This document shows, piece by piece, positions 7,209 through 12,853 of a DNA stretch of 12,853 nucleotides. The position numbers were made by a program, and so were the translations under genes. The notes beneath the pieces are model-generated. The model had not been told where the DNA came from. It saw only the letters and a program-made list of their open reading frames with translations, and ran no database searches. The stretch lies in NCBI GenBank assembly GCA_009668925.1, contig SBEK01000126.1, positions 1-12,853 of the forward strand, read 5' to 3'. How positions within the stretch are numbered: position 1 is the first letter of the stretch; each line of letters begins with the position of its first letter. Source of the stretch: Deltaproteobacteria bacterium (GTDB lineage Bacteria; Desulfobacterota; Syntrophia; Syntrophales; Smithellaceae).

Positions 7209-8267
7209 ATGGAGAAGTGCAACACTCATTTCATGAAGAATGTTTTGATCATGTTAATTGCGGCCGGCGTTTTTTTGGCCGCCGCGCCTGGTCAGGCTCA
7301 AACCGGAAAAGCTTACATCTCGACTCAAGACGGATCGAAGCTGCTCATCTTTAATCTTGCCAATCACCAACTGGTCAAATCCATTGACATCTTCACGCCG
7401 AGCCCCTTGGCCCAGGTCTTGCCGCCGAATCCCAACGACGTCATCTCCGTGGGGAATTACATTTTCATGACGGTTCCGGGCGCGGAAATTTCGAGGTCGG
7501 GAATTAACTCGCTCAAAATCATCGACACACGGACCGATACAATTGCGGACACGATCAAGACGGACATGACCCCATCCGGGCTTCTCGAATACGAGGGAAA
7601 GATTTACCTTGTAAACCGCTACGGCAATACGATCCAGGAAGTCGATCCGCAAAGCATGAAGATCGTTCGGACCATCCCTTTTAAGGCGCCCGGACAAACG
7701 CCGCTCAACAATCCCCTTTCCATGGAAATCGCCAATAACAAAATCTACCTTCCCTTCCCAGGCGGTCTGGCCAGACCGGGGATCATTCAGGTGCTCGATC
7801 TGAAGACGGGCAATCCCGTCAAGACCATTGAATTCGCTACCATCAGCGCATACGGCCCTCTCGCCATCAAAAAAGTTTCTGAGGGAAAAATCTATTTGGG
7901 AGGCATCCGCAGCATAGGCGTTCTCGATACCCAAACCGACAGGATCACCAAGAGCATCAACCTTTCCGGGAGGGAAATTTACGTTCAATCCTTCGCGGTC
8001 TACGAAGGAAAGGTTTTTGCGGCAAACGGTGTGAGTACGGTGAGCGTTATTGATCCTCAGTCGGATACACTGCTGACGGAAATCGATACAGGTTATCACG
8101 ATTACGCTTGTCACCTGAAGGCGGGAGTGGCAGCCGCTCAAGGCAAGATTTTTGTGGCTGACGCCGGCCGCGGAATCAAGATCATTGACGCGAAATCGAA
8201 CAGGCTTGTTCTGACGATTGTTTCCCCTGAGCCGTTGGGACCCGTTGCTATCGTTGGGCCGAAATAA
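7209..8267 (+). CDS. Secreted YVTN/YncE-type beta-propeller protein
   Basis: A 352-residue protein starting at the ATG at 7209, with GGAGGG at 7199-7204. The GTG at 7197 is in frame but lies inside that binding site, and the ATG at 7233 lacks one. Residues 1-30 are a signal peptide (cleavage after PGQA). The mature part repeats the YVTN pattern of 'a value, then IDxxxxxxVxTI': KLLIFNLANHQLVKSIDI, TIQEVDPQSMKIVRTIPF, IIQVLDLKTGNPVKTIEF, SIGVLDTQTDRITKSINL, TVSVIDPQSDTLLTEID and GIKIIDAKSNRLVLTI. This is about seven blades, a full propeller. It has no CxxCH and no evident active site, so it is likely a periplasmic or extracellular binding protein. Its divergent position relative to the electron-conduit operon suggests, but does not prove, shared control. 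Confidence 0.9.
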   Translation: MEKCNTHFMKNVLIMLIAAGVFLAAAPGQAQTGKAYISTQDGSKLLIFNLANHQLVKSIDIFTPSPLAQVLPPNPNDVISVGNYIFMTVPGAEISRSGINSLKIIDTRTDTIADTIKTDMTPSGLLEYEGKIYLVNRYGNTIQEVDPQSMKIVRTIPFKAPGQTPLNNPLSMEIANNKIYLPFPGGLARPGIIQVLDLKTGNPVKTIEFATISAYGPLAIKKVSEGKIYLGGIRSIGVLDTQTDRITKSINLSGREIYVQSFAVYEGKVFAANGVSTVSVIDPQSDTLLTEIDTGYHDYACHLKAGVAAAQGKIFVADAGRGIKIIDAKSNRLVLTIVSPEPLGPVAIVGPK

Positions 8268-8304
8268 CCCGCCGCCCGTTTTTAAAAACAGAGGGCTGAG
8301 AGAG

Positions 8305-8440
8305 CTAGTGTTAAGTCACACTGCCTCTGTCATTTCGAAGGAGTCTTCACGACTGAGAAATCCAAAGATCTCTCATTGCATTCGGGACAGGGATTTCTCC
8401 CTTCGGCCGAAATGACAGTACAGGATTGACGCGATACTAG
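8305..8440. repeat. Palindromic MITE-like element
   Basis: Two arms run toward each other without gaps. The outer ends pair imperfectly: CTAGTGTTAAGTCA (8305-8318) against TGACGCGATACTAG (8427-8440), 10 of 14. Nine bases inward in both arms is a perfect 10-bp pair, TGTCATTTCG (8328-8337) and CGAAATGACA (8408-8417). Further in is a 9-bp pair, GAGAAATCC (8355-8363) and GGATTTCTC (8391-8399). The TGTCATTTCG ends with GAGAAATC interior are a pattern known from short palindromic repeats scattered in many bacterial genomes. It encodes nothing, and sits just after the beta-propeller gene, where its transcript would fold into a long hairpin. Confidence 0.75.
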
Positions 8441-8622
8441 TCTTCTTGGCCTCTTGCTTTTTTTCGCCACAGCCCGGCCGGATTATATCTCGATAGTTTT
8501 TCCTCAACTCAGCAATTCCGGCTACCACGAAATATTTGCACTACCGAAATCCGCCGTTTTATCAGGGCAGATTTCCCCAATGGGTTGTTTTATCCTCCCT
8601 TTTTGCCCCCCTTAAACTGTTA
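8441..8622. other. Intergenic stretch with no clear feature
   Basis: Between the palindromic element and the next promoter no supported gene or strong signal is visible. A loose inverted pair GAAATC/GATTTC around 8547-8573 is too weak to call. A minus-strand open frame (8562-8900) crosses the next promoter and the start of the next gene and was rejected. Confidence 0.45.
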
Positions 8623-8650
8623 TTGTCATACTGCAGTATGTGAACATAAT
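8623..8650 (+). promoter_or_regulatory. Promoter with embedded 14-bp palindromic operator candidate
   Basis: TTGTCA (8623-8628) and CATAAT (8645-8650) each match sigma70 consensus at five of six positions, with a 16-bp spacer. The perfect palindrome CATACTGCAGTATG (8627-8640) overlaps the last two bases of the -35 box and fills most of the spacer, which is where a dimeric repressor or spacer-distorting activator would bind. Transcription would start near 8657 and leave a leader of about 145 bases before the ATG at 8803. Confidence 0.6.
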
Positions 8651-8758
8651 TAAGATAGTCGCGAATGAAATTCTGGTAGCGAGGGAGAAAGTATCCTGCC
8701 TGGACATCTGTCCGCTGCTTGGTGATTCGAGCATAAAAAATGTGAAGAAGTCGTAATG

Positions 8759-8778
8759 CAGCGTTCATGACGACGCTG
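8759..8778 (+). other. Leader hairpin upstream of the surface heme protein
   Basis: CAGCGT (8759-8764) and ACGCTG (8773-8778) form a perfect 6-bp stem with an 8-base loop. It ends 14 bases before the AGGAG ribosome binding site (8793-8797). It lacks a T-run and is not a terminator. No known riboswitch core was recognised in the leader. Confidence 0.4.
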
Positions 8779-8802
8779 AACGGAAAAGAGAAAGGAGAAA
8801 GT

Positions 8803-11337
8803 ATGAGAAACATGAATTGGAAAACTCTATTTAGCATAGCGCTAATCATCTCAGTGGTGAGTGTGGCCCTGGCCTCGACTCCTTTTCTCGGACAATTCAA
8901 TGCGCTCTACGGCACATCTGCCACCGCCCTCAATACCTGTGCGCTCTGTCATCCCGCCGGAGGCGGCAATAATGGCGGCAATCTTAACAGCTACGCTAAT
9001 GATTTTTCGGCAAACGGTAATAGTTTTGCCGCCATTGAAGCAATGGATTCCGACGGCGACGGGTTCACGAATATTGTGGAAATCAACGCCCGGACTTTTC
9101 CGGGTGATCCGACAAGCTTCCCCGCCGGCGATACGACACCTCCCACCGTAACGGCGTTCGTCATTCCGGCGACATCGGCAAGTCTCACGGTTCCCATCAC
9201 GACCTTCACAGCGACCGATACGGTGGGCGTTACAGGTTACCTCGTGACCGAGACAGCCACCGCGCCGCTCCCCGGCGCCGCCGGCTGGACGGCTACACCG
9301 CCCGCCAATTACACCTTTGCCACGGCCGGATCGAAGACCCTTTTCGCCTGGGCCAAGGACGCCGCGGGCAACGTATCCACATCACTTAGTGCGTCCGTCG
9401 TCATTACGCTCACCGATACGACACCCCCCACGGTAACGGCATTCGTCATTCCGGCAACCTCTGCGTCACTCATTGTTCCCATCACCACCTTCACGGCGAC
9501 CGACACGGTCGGCGTGACCGGTTACATCGTGACAGAAACGGCCACCGCGCCACTTCCCGGCGCCCCCGGCTGGACGGCTACCCCGCCCGTCAATTACACC
9601 TTTACCACTGCCGGATCGAAGACCCTTTTTGCCTGGGCGAAAGATGCCGCGGGGAATGTATCAACATCGCTCAGTGCATCCGTCGTCATTACGCTCGCCG
9701 ATACGACGCCCCCCACAGTAACGGCGTTCGTCATTCCGGCGACATCGGCAAGTCTCACGGTTCCCATCACCACCTTCACGGCGACCGACACCGTTGGCGT
9801 GACCGGTTACATCGTAACAGAAACGGCCACCGCGCCACTTGCCGGCGCAGCCGGCTGGACGGCTACCCCGCCCGTCAATTATATCTTTGCAACACCGGGG
9901 ACGAAAACACTCTATGCCTGGGCCAAGGACGCCGCGGGCAACGTATCCACGTCGCTTAGCGCGTCAGTAACCATTACCTTGAATCTTGCCGCACCGACGA
10001 ACACTGCACCGGCCAATGGAAGCACAGTGGCTTTAACTCCCGTGCTCCAGATATCGGTTGCCTTTCCCGATGTTAATGGCGGTACGCATCAGTCCACAAA
10101 CTGGCAAATCGCTACTGACGCCTCCTTTGCCGCATCCAGCATCGTTTTTTCCGATATGTCCGATGCCACTCATTTGACATCTCTGACGGTTCCTCCGGGG
10201 ATACTTTCCGCCGTCAGAACCTATGTATGGAGAGCCTCGACAGTAAATAGCCTTGCGCAAACCTCGCCTTATTCCACATCAACCTCATTCACGACCCAGG
10301 CCGTCGCCATGGATGCGGCAACCGGTACGGTGCCGGACGCGCAGGCCGTAAAGATTAATGGCGCCCCGGTTACGAATCTTGCAACACTCACGCCGGCGCA
10401 ACTGGCTGCCGCCGGAAATATATCTCCCCAGCTTGTTTCCGGTCCCAACAGCGTGCCTCTCGTCAATGCCGGCGCCGGAACGGATACGACGCTGCCGGGC
10501 ATGATGATCGTCAAGACGAACGGCGGCGCAAGTCAGGATGTTCTGGGAATTGTGACGCCGGCCGGCACCATCATCGAAAGTCTCTCAACAACAACGACCT
10601 CTGACGGTGCCTTTGGCGGAGCGCCTATTCCCCCCGGCATCAATTTCCCTTACGGTGTTGTTTCTTTCCGGCTAAGCGGCGTAACGGCCGGAGCAACTCT
10701 CGCCATAACCATTTACACCCCGACGGATCTGCCGGCGGGCGCGATCTGGAACAAGTTTTCACCATCCAGGGGATGGCTGAAAATCGATGCGGCCGGCATC
10801 CATGACAGCACGGGCGCTCTGCTCAGTTCCAACGCGACATTCACAGTCGTCGGCGGCCGAGGTATTCTGACGATTCTTGACAATGGTCTCGCCGACTTCA
10901 GTACGGAGGTAGTGGGAGGGAGGTCGGTTATACTGGACCCGGGCGGTCCCGGAATCGCCTCCACTATCGGACCCTCTTTTGGTGATGGTGGAAACAGCGG
11001 ATGCTTCATCGCCACGGCGGCCTTCGGATCGGCCATGAATCCCTATGTCGGCGTTCTCAAGAAATTCCGCGACAGGTATCTGATGACCCATGCCGTCGGC
11101 CGCCTGTTCGTTAAAACCTACTACCGGGTATCCCCCCCCATTGCTGAAACGATAACCTCTCATCCGTGGCTCAAATACACTGTGCGTCTATTGCTCCTGC
11201 CCCTGATCGGCTTCAGTCTGCTGGCGCTGGAGGTGAATCTGGCGGCGGCCGTCATTGCCTCATTCTTTATCATCTTAGGCGCCGGACTGGCGGGCAGGAA
11301 GATCTATCGATTCAGAAGAAGATCATGGGTAAGTTAG
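8803..11337 (+). CDS. Surface protein: heme-c motif, three tandem Ig-like repeats, choice-of-anchor U-like region, CFI-box C-terminus
   Basis: An 844-residue protein starting at the ATG at 8803, five bases after AGGAG (8793-8797); the in-frame ATG at 8767 has no binding site and lies in a leader hairpin. In order: signal peptide 1-24 (cleavage after VALA); one CxxCH (C46-A-L-C49-H50); a Ca-binding-like DSDGDG (82-87); three 95-residue repeats (110-204, 205-299, 300-394) each opening [18 protein letters not shown] and ending with an [11 protein letters not shown] block typical of Big/Ig-like adhesin repeats; an Fn3-like segment about 395-508; a region about 560-725 that resembles choice-of-anchor U domains ([13 protein letters not shown]... 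VILDPGGPG). The tail begins [11 protein letters not shown] (C734) with the FRDRYL and [10 protein letters not shown] signature of CFI-box C-termini, then hydrophobic helices (about 792-832) and an Arg-rich end. Expected to be exported and held at the cell envelope. Domain names are from recognition, not a search. Confidence 0.9.
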   Translation: MRNMNWKTLFSIALIISVVSVALASTPFLGQFNALYGTSATALNTCALCHPAGGGNNGGNLNSYANDFSANGNSFAAIEAMDSDGDGFTNIVEINARTFPGDPTSFPAGDTTPPTVTAFVIPATSASLTVPITTFTATDTVGVTGYLVTETATAPLPGAAGWTATPPANYTFATAGSKTLFAWAKDAAGNVSTSLSASVVITLTDTTPPTVTAFVIPATSASLIVPITTFTATDTVGVTGYIVTETATAPLPGAPGWTATPPVNYTFTTAGSKTLFAWAKDAAGNVSTSLSASVVITLADTTPPTVTAFVIPATSASLTVPITTFTATDTVGVTGYIVTETATAPLAGAAGWTATPPVNYIFATPGTKTLYAWAKDAAGNVSTSLSASVTITLNLAAPTNTAPANGSTVALTPVLQISVAFPDVNGGTHQSTNWQIATDASFAASSIVFSDMSDATHLTSLTVPPGILSAVRTYVWRASTVNSLAQTSPYSTSTSFTTQAVAMDAATGTVPDAQAVKINGAPVTNLATLTPAQLAAAGNISPQLVSGPNSVPLVNAGAGTDTTLPGMMIVKTNGGASQDVLGIVTPAGTIIESLSTTTTSDGAFGGAPIPPGINFPYGVVSFRLSGVTAGATLAITIYTPTDLPAGAIWNKFSPSRGWLKIDAAGIHDSTGALLSSNATFTVVGGRGILTILDNGLADFSTEVVGGRSVILDPGGPGIASTIGPSFGDGGNSGCFIATAAFGSAMNPYVGVLKKFRDRYLMTHAVGRLFVKTYYRVSPPIAETITSHPWLKYTVRLLLLPLIGFSLLALEVNLAAAVIASFFIILGAGLAGRKIYRFRRRSWVS
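9130..9984 (+). repeat. Three 285-bp tandem repeats within the surface protein gene
   Basis: The units start at 9130, 9415 and 9700, exactly 285 bp apart, so the reading frame is kept (95 codons each). Units 1 and 3 share a run of about 50 identical bases (9151-9200 and 9721-9770) and again an identical block near their ends (from 9348 and from 9918). In the middle, unit 3 matches unit 2 more closely. This patchwork points to recombination or gene conversion among units. Confidence 0.9.
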
Positions 11338-11368
11338 ACAGGTGATGAACAAATGGAGTTTCACCAAA

Positions 11369-11401
11369 AAACTCCCATGCCCGAAAGGAGCATGGGAGTT
11401 T
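11369..11401. terminator. Bidirectional rho-independent terminator
   Basis: A 12-bp perfect stem (11369-11380 with 11390-11401; core ACTCCCATGC/GCATGGGAGT) closes a 9-base loop between two converging genes. On the minus strand the stem runs into six T residues, giving a strong stop for the lemA operon. On the plus strand TTTGCTTT follows, a weaker but plausible stop for the surface protein gene. Confidence 0.85.
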
Positions 11402-11433
11402 GCTTTACGGTGAGCGATGCTGTTCTGAGAATC

Positions 11434-12006
11434 CTAGAATTTCACTTTGGGAGCCGTCTTGGCTTCCTTGGGTGCCTCGAAAAAGGCAGCTTCCTTAAAT
11501 CCGAATATTCCAGCCACGAAATTTGCCGGGAAAGTTCGAATCGCTTGATTATAAATCTTCACGGCATCATTGTATCTCATTCTTTCCACCGCAATTCTGT
11601 TTTCCGTTCCGGCCAGCTCATCCTGAAGTTTCATGAAGTTCTGATTCGATTTCAGATCCGGATACCGCTCTACAACGACCATCAGACGGCTTAAAGCGCT
11701 CGTCAGCTCATTATTGGCCGCAATCTTATCGGGAACCGTAGCGGCTCCTCCCACTTTGGAGCGGGCGTTGGTTACTTCCACCAGAACGTCTTTTTCCTGC
11801 TTGGCATAACCCTTCACCGTTTCCATGAGGTTGGGAATCAGATCAAAACGGCGCTGCAACTGATTTTCCACCTGGGACCAGGCCGCTTTGATCCCGACGT
11901 CCATTTGCACAAATTTGTTGTAGTTGCCGGCAAACAGCGAATACAAAGCAATAGCCAGCACAGCAATAACTGCTACTACAATGATGATTTTCTTTCCTGA
12001 TGACAT
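11434..12006 (-). CDS. lemA: LemA family protein
   Basis: A 190-residue protein, usual LemA size. It has one N-terminal membrane helix (about 5-26) followed by the family hallmark at about residues 43-67: AAWSQVENQLQRRFDLIPNL then METVKGYA. The rest is predicted all-helical and coiled, as in the known LemA fold. GAGGAGG (12011-12017) lies four bases before the ATG. The gene is 21 bases downstream of the nucleotidyltransferase-like gene and is last in the operon, ended by the terminator at 11369-11401. LemA proteins are often encoded beside TPM-domain proteins, as here. Their molecular role is unsettled. Confidence 0.95.
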   Translation of the reverse strand: MSSGKKIIIVVAVIAVLAIALYSLFAGNYNKFVQMDVGIKAAWSQVENQLQRRFDLIPNLMETVKGYAKQEKDVLVEVTNARSKVGGAATVPDKIAANNELTSALSRLMVVVERYPDLKSNQNFMKLQDELAGTENRIAVERMRYNDAVKIYNQAIRTFPANFVAGIFGFKEAAFFEAPKEAKTAPKVKF

Positions 12007-12027
12007 ATTTCCTCCTCGATGTTTTAA

Positions 12028-12753
12028 TTATAGACAATCCACTGATTGACAAATTTTTTCCACTTCGCCTACATATTCTTTAAAAAGTGAAACCACTTCC
12101 GCCGATGAAAGCTTGTCTGTTCCCTCTTTAATCTTGAAACAAGAAAGAAACACCTCCTCATTCAATTGAAGAATCTTGTTCATTTCCTTTACCGTTTCAC
12201 TCTTCTTATGATGAACAACGCCCGTCTTTAAGAAAATGAGTGCATTGAATATGGAAATAAAAGCGGTGAGCGATTTGCCGATCAGGTTCCGAAGGAAACG
12301 AACGGATCCTTCCGATTCGAGATAACCTTCTCTGAGCAGCAAAATTTTTGCTTTCAGTTCACGCTCAATTTGCAGGCGCAGATCCTGCGGCTGGAACGTC
12401 AGTCCCGCAAGCACATTCTCTCCGTAAATCAAGACGGAATTATTCTTCATATTGAGAAATTCAATCGGATAGGAGTCCAGAGACGAATCGATAAAAGCTT
12501 TGGTCATCACGAGCGGCACAGCCACACTGCGTTTTCTCCAGTTCTTAACCAGGCTGAGTGCTTTTTCCAGATTGTTGATCCCGTCAGGCGTTAAAACGAC
12601 CAGCACATTGATATCCGACTTCCCTTTCACGTAAGAACCGCCGGCGGCGCTGCCGTAGAGCATGAGCGAAACCAGATCGGAGCCAAAGGCCCGGAGATAG
12701 TCCTCAGTTAAGGGAGTAAAAATATCTTGAGGTTGATCAGGTATTTTTGCCAT
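12028..12753 (-). CDS. Nucleotidyltransferase-fold protein with altered catalytic motif
   Basis: A 241-residue protein. The ATG at 12753 is preferred: AAGGTGG (12759-12765) lies five bases upstream, whereas the in-frame GTG at 12762 falls inside that site. Residues about 20-115 match the polymerase-beta-type nucleotidyltransferase fold, with G34-S35, then S46-D47-I48-N49 where active members normally have D-x-D. The second metal-binding Asp is therefore Asn. A possible third acidic residue lies in the later YPIEFLNM strand. The C-terminal half is helical and looks like a substrate-binding or HEPN-like helical part, not identified. Position between a TPM-domain gene and lemA suggests an envelope-linked role. 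With the changed motif it may be inactive or bind nucleotides only. Confidence 0.8.
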   Translation of the reverse strand: MAKIPDQPQDIFTPLTEDYLRAFGSDLVSLMLYGSAAGGSYVKGKSDINVLVVLTPDGINNLEKALSLVKNWRKRSVAVPLVMTKAFIDSSLDSYPIEFLNMKNNSVLIYGENVLAGLTFQPQDLRLQIERELKAKILLLREGYLESEGSVRFLRNLIGKSLTAFISIFNALIFLKTGVVHHKKSETVKEMNKILQLNEEVFLSCFKIKEGTDKLSSAEVVSLFKEYVGEVEKICQSVDCL

Positions 12754-12819
12754 ATTAACCACCTTGAATTTTGATGTCTGAAATGCCCTTCATGCAAAGC
12801 CGCGAATCACCTGCCGGTG

Positions 12820-12853
12820 CTAAAAATCACGTCCGGCTCCGCCGCCGCCGCTC
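12820..12853 (-). CDS. C-terminal end of a TPM-domain (YgcG-like) membrane protein, partial
   Basis: Only the last ten codons are in the window. Read on the minus strand from 12852 they give SGGGGAGRDF followed by TAG (12822-12820). A Gly/Ser-rich tail of this kind ending in AGRDF or AGRxW is typical of TPM-domain proteins that are co-encoded with LemA. The gene lies on the same strand, 66 bases upstream of the nucleotidyltransferase-like gene, and probably leads the operon. The call rests on the tail and on context. Confidence 0.6.
   Translation of the reverse strand, partial: SGGGGAGRDF

Noticed and set aside
7254..8141. A 295-residue minus-strand open frame
   Set aside because: It is antisense to the beta-propeller gene, which has a signal peptide, clear repeats and a good ribosome binding site.
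8562..8900. A 112-residue minus-strand open frame before the surface heme protein
   Set aside because: It overlaps the promoter, leader and signal peptide of the plus-strand gene and resembles nothing I recognise. A decayed gene fragment in 8562-8766 is possible but unsupported.
9130..9984. Regular repeats that might be a CRISPR array
   Set aside because: The units are 285 bp, contiguous and in frame within a coding region, with no spacers.

Overview
The window looks like a chromosomal segment from a bacterium of the Desulfobacterota (old Deltaproteobacteria) or a close relative. This is inferred from gene content rather than a marker gene: an MtrB/PioB-type outer-membrane porin with a decaheme MtrA/DmsE-type cytochrome, a long surface protein with a heme motif, a choice-of-anchor U-like region and a CFI-box C-terminus, and a TPM-protein/nucleotidyltransferase/LemA gene group. 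Base composition and Shine-Dalgarno use are even across the window, and no transposase or phage gene is present.

Layout. Positions 1-60 hold the 3' part of a tRNA-Leu(CAA). A good sigma70-type promoter (338-367) then leads to a predicted lipoprotein with an Ig-like domain and a calcineurin-like metallophosphoesterase (443-2110, +). Facing it is a LysR-family regulator (2249-3190, -). Behind the regulator, 3262-3630 (-) holds what reads as a decayed, 5'-truncated kinase-like gene with two in-frame stops. A strong terminator (3640-3679) closes the next unit, a two-gene operon on the minus strand: decaheme c-type cytochrome (5792-6709) then MtrB/PioB-type porin (3681-5780), with the porin's ribosome binding site overlapping the cytochrome stop codon.

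A 499-bp divergent control region (6710-7208) separates this operon from a secreted YVTN/YncE-type beta-propeller (7209-8267, +). A 136-bp palindromic MITE-like element (8305-8440) follows. Next is a promoter with a perfect 14-bp palindrome lying over its -35 box and spacer (8623-8650). It drives an 844-residue surface protein (8803-11337, +) with one heme-c motif, a Ca-binding-like motif, three 95-residue tandem repeats, an Fn3-like segment and a CFI-box membrane tail. A bidirectional terminator (11369-11401) separates it from a minus-strand operon: TPM-domain protein (only the last codons, 12820-12853), a nucleotidyltransferase-like protein with a changed catalytic motif (12028-12753), and LemA (11434-12006).

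How the genes may work together. The cytochrome and porin have the parts of an MtrAB/MtoAB/PioAB-type conduit that carries electrons across the outer membrane; no MtrC-type surface decaheme is in view. The divergent beta-propeller and the heme-bearing surface protein are candidate partners by position only. Direction of electron flow (metal reduction, oxidation, or exchange with partner cells) cannot be read from the sequence.
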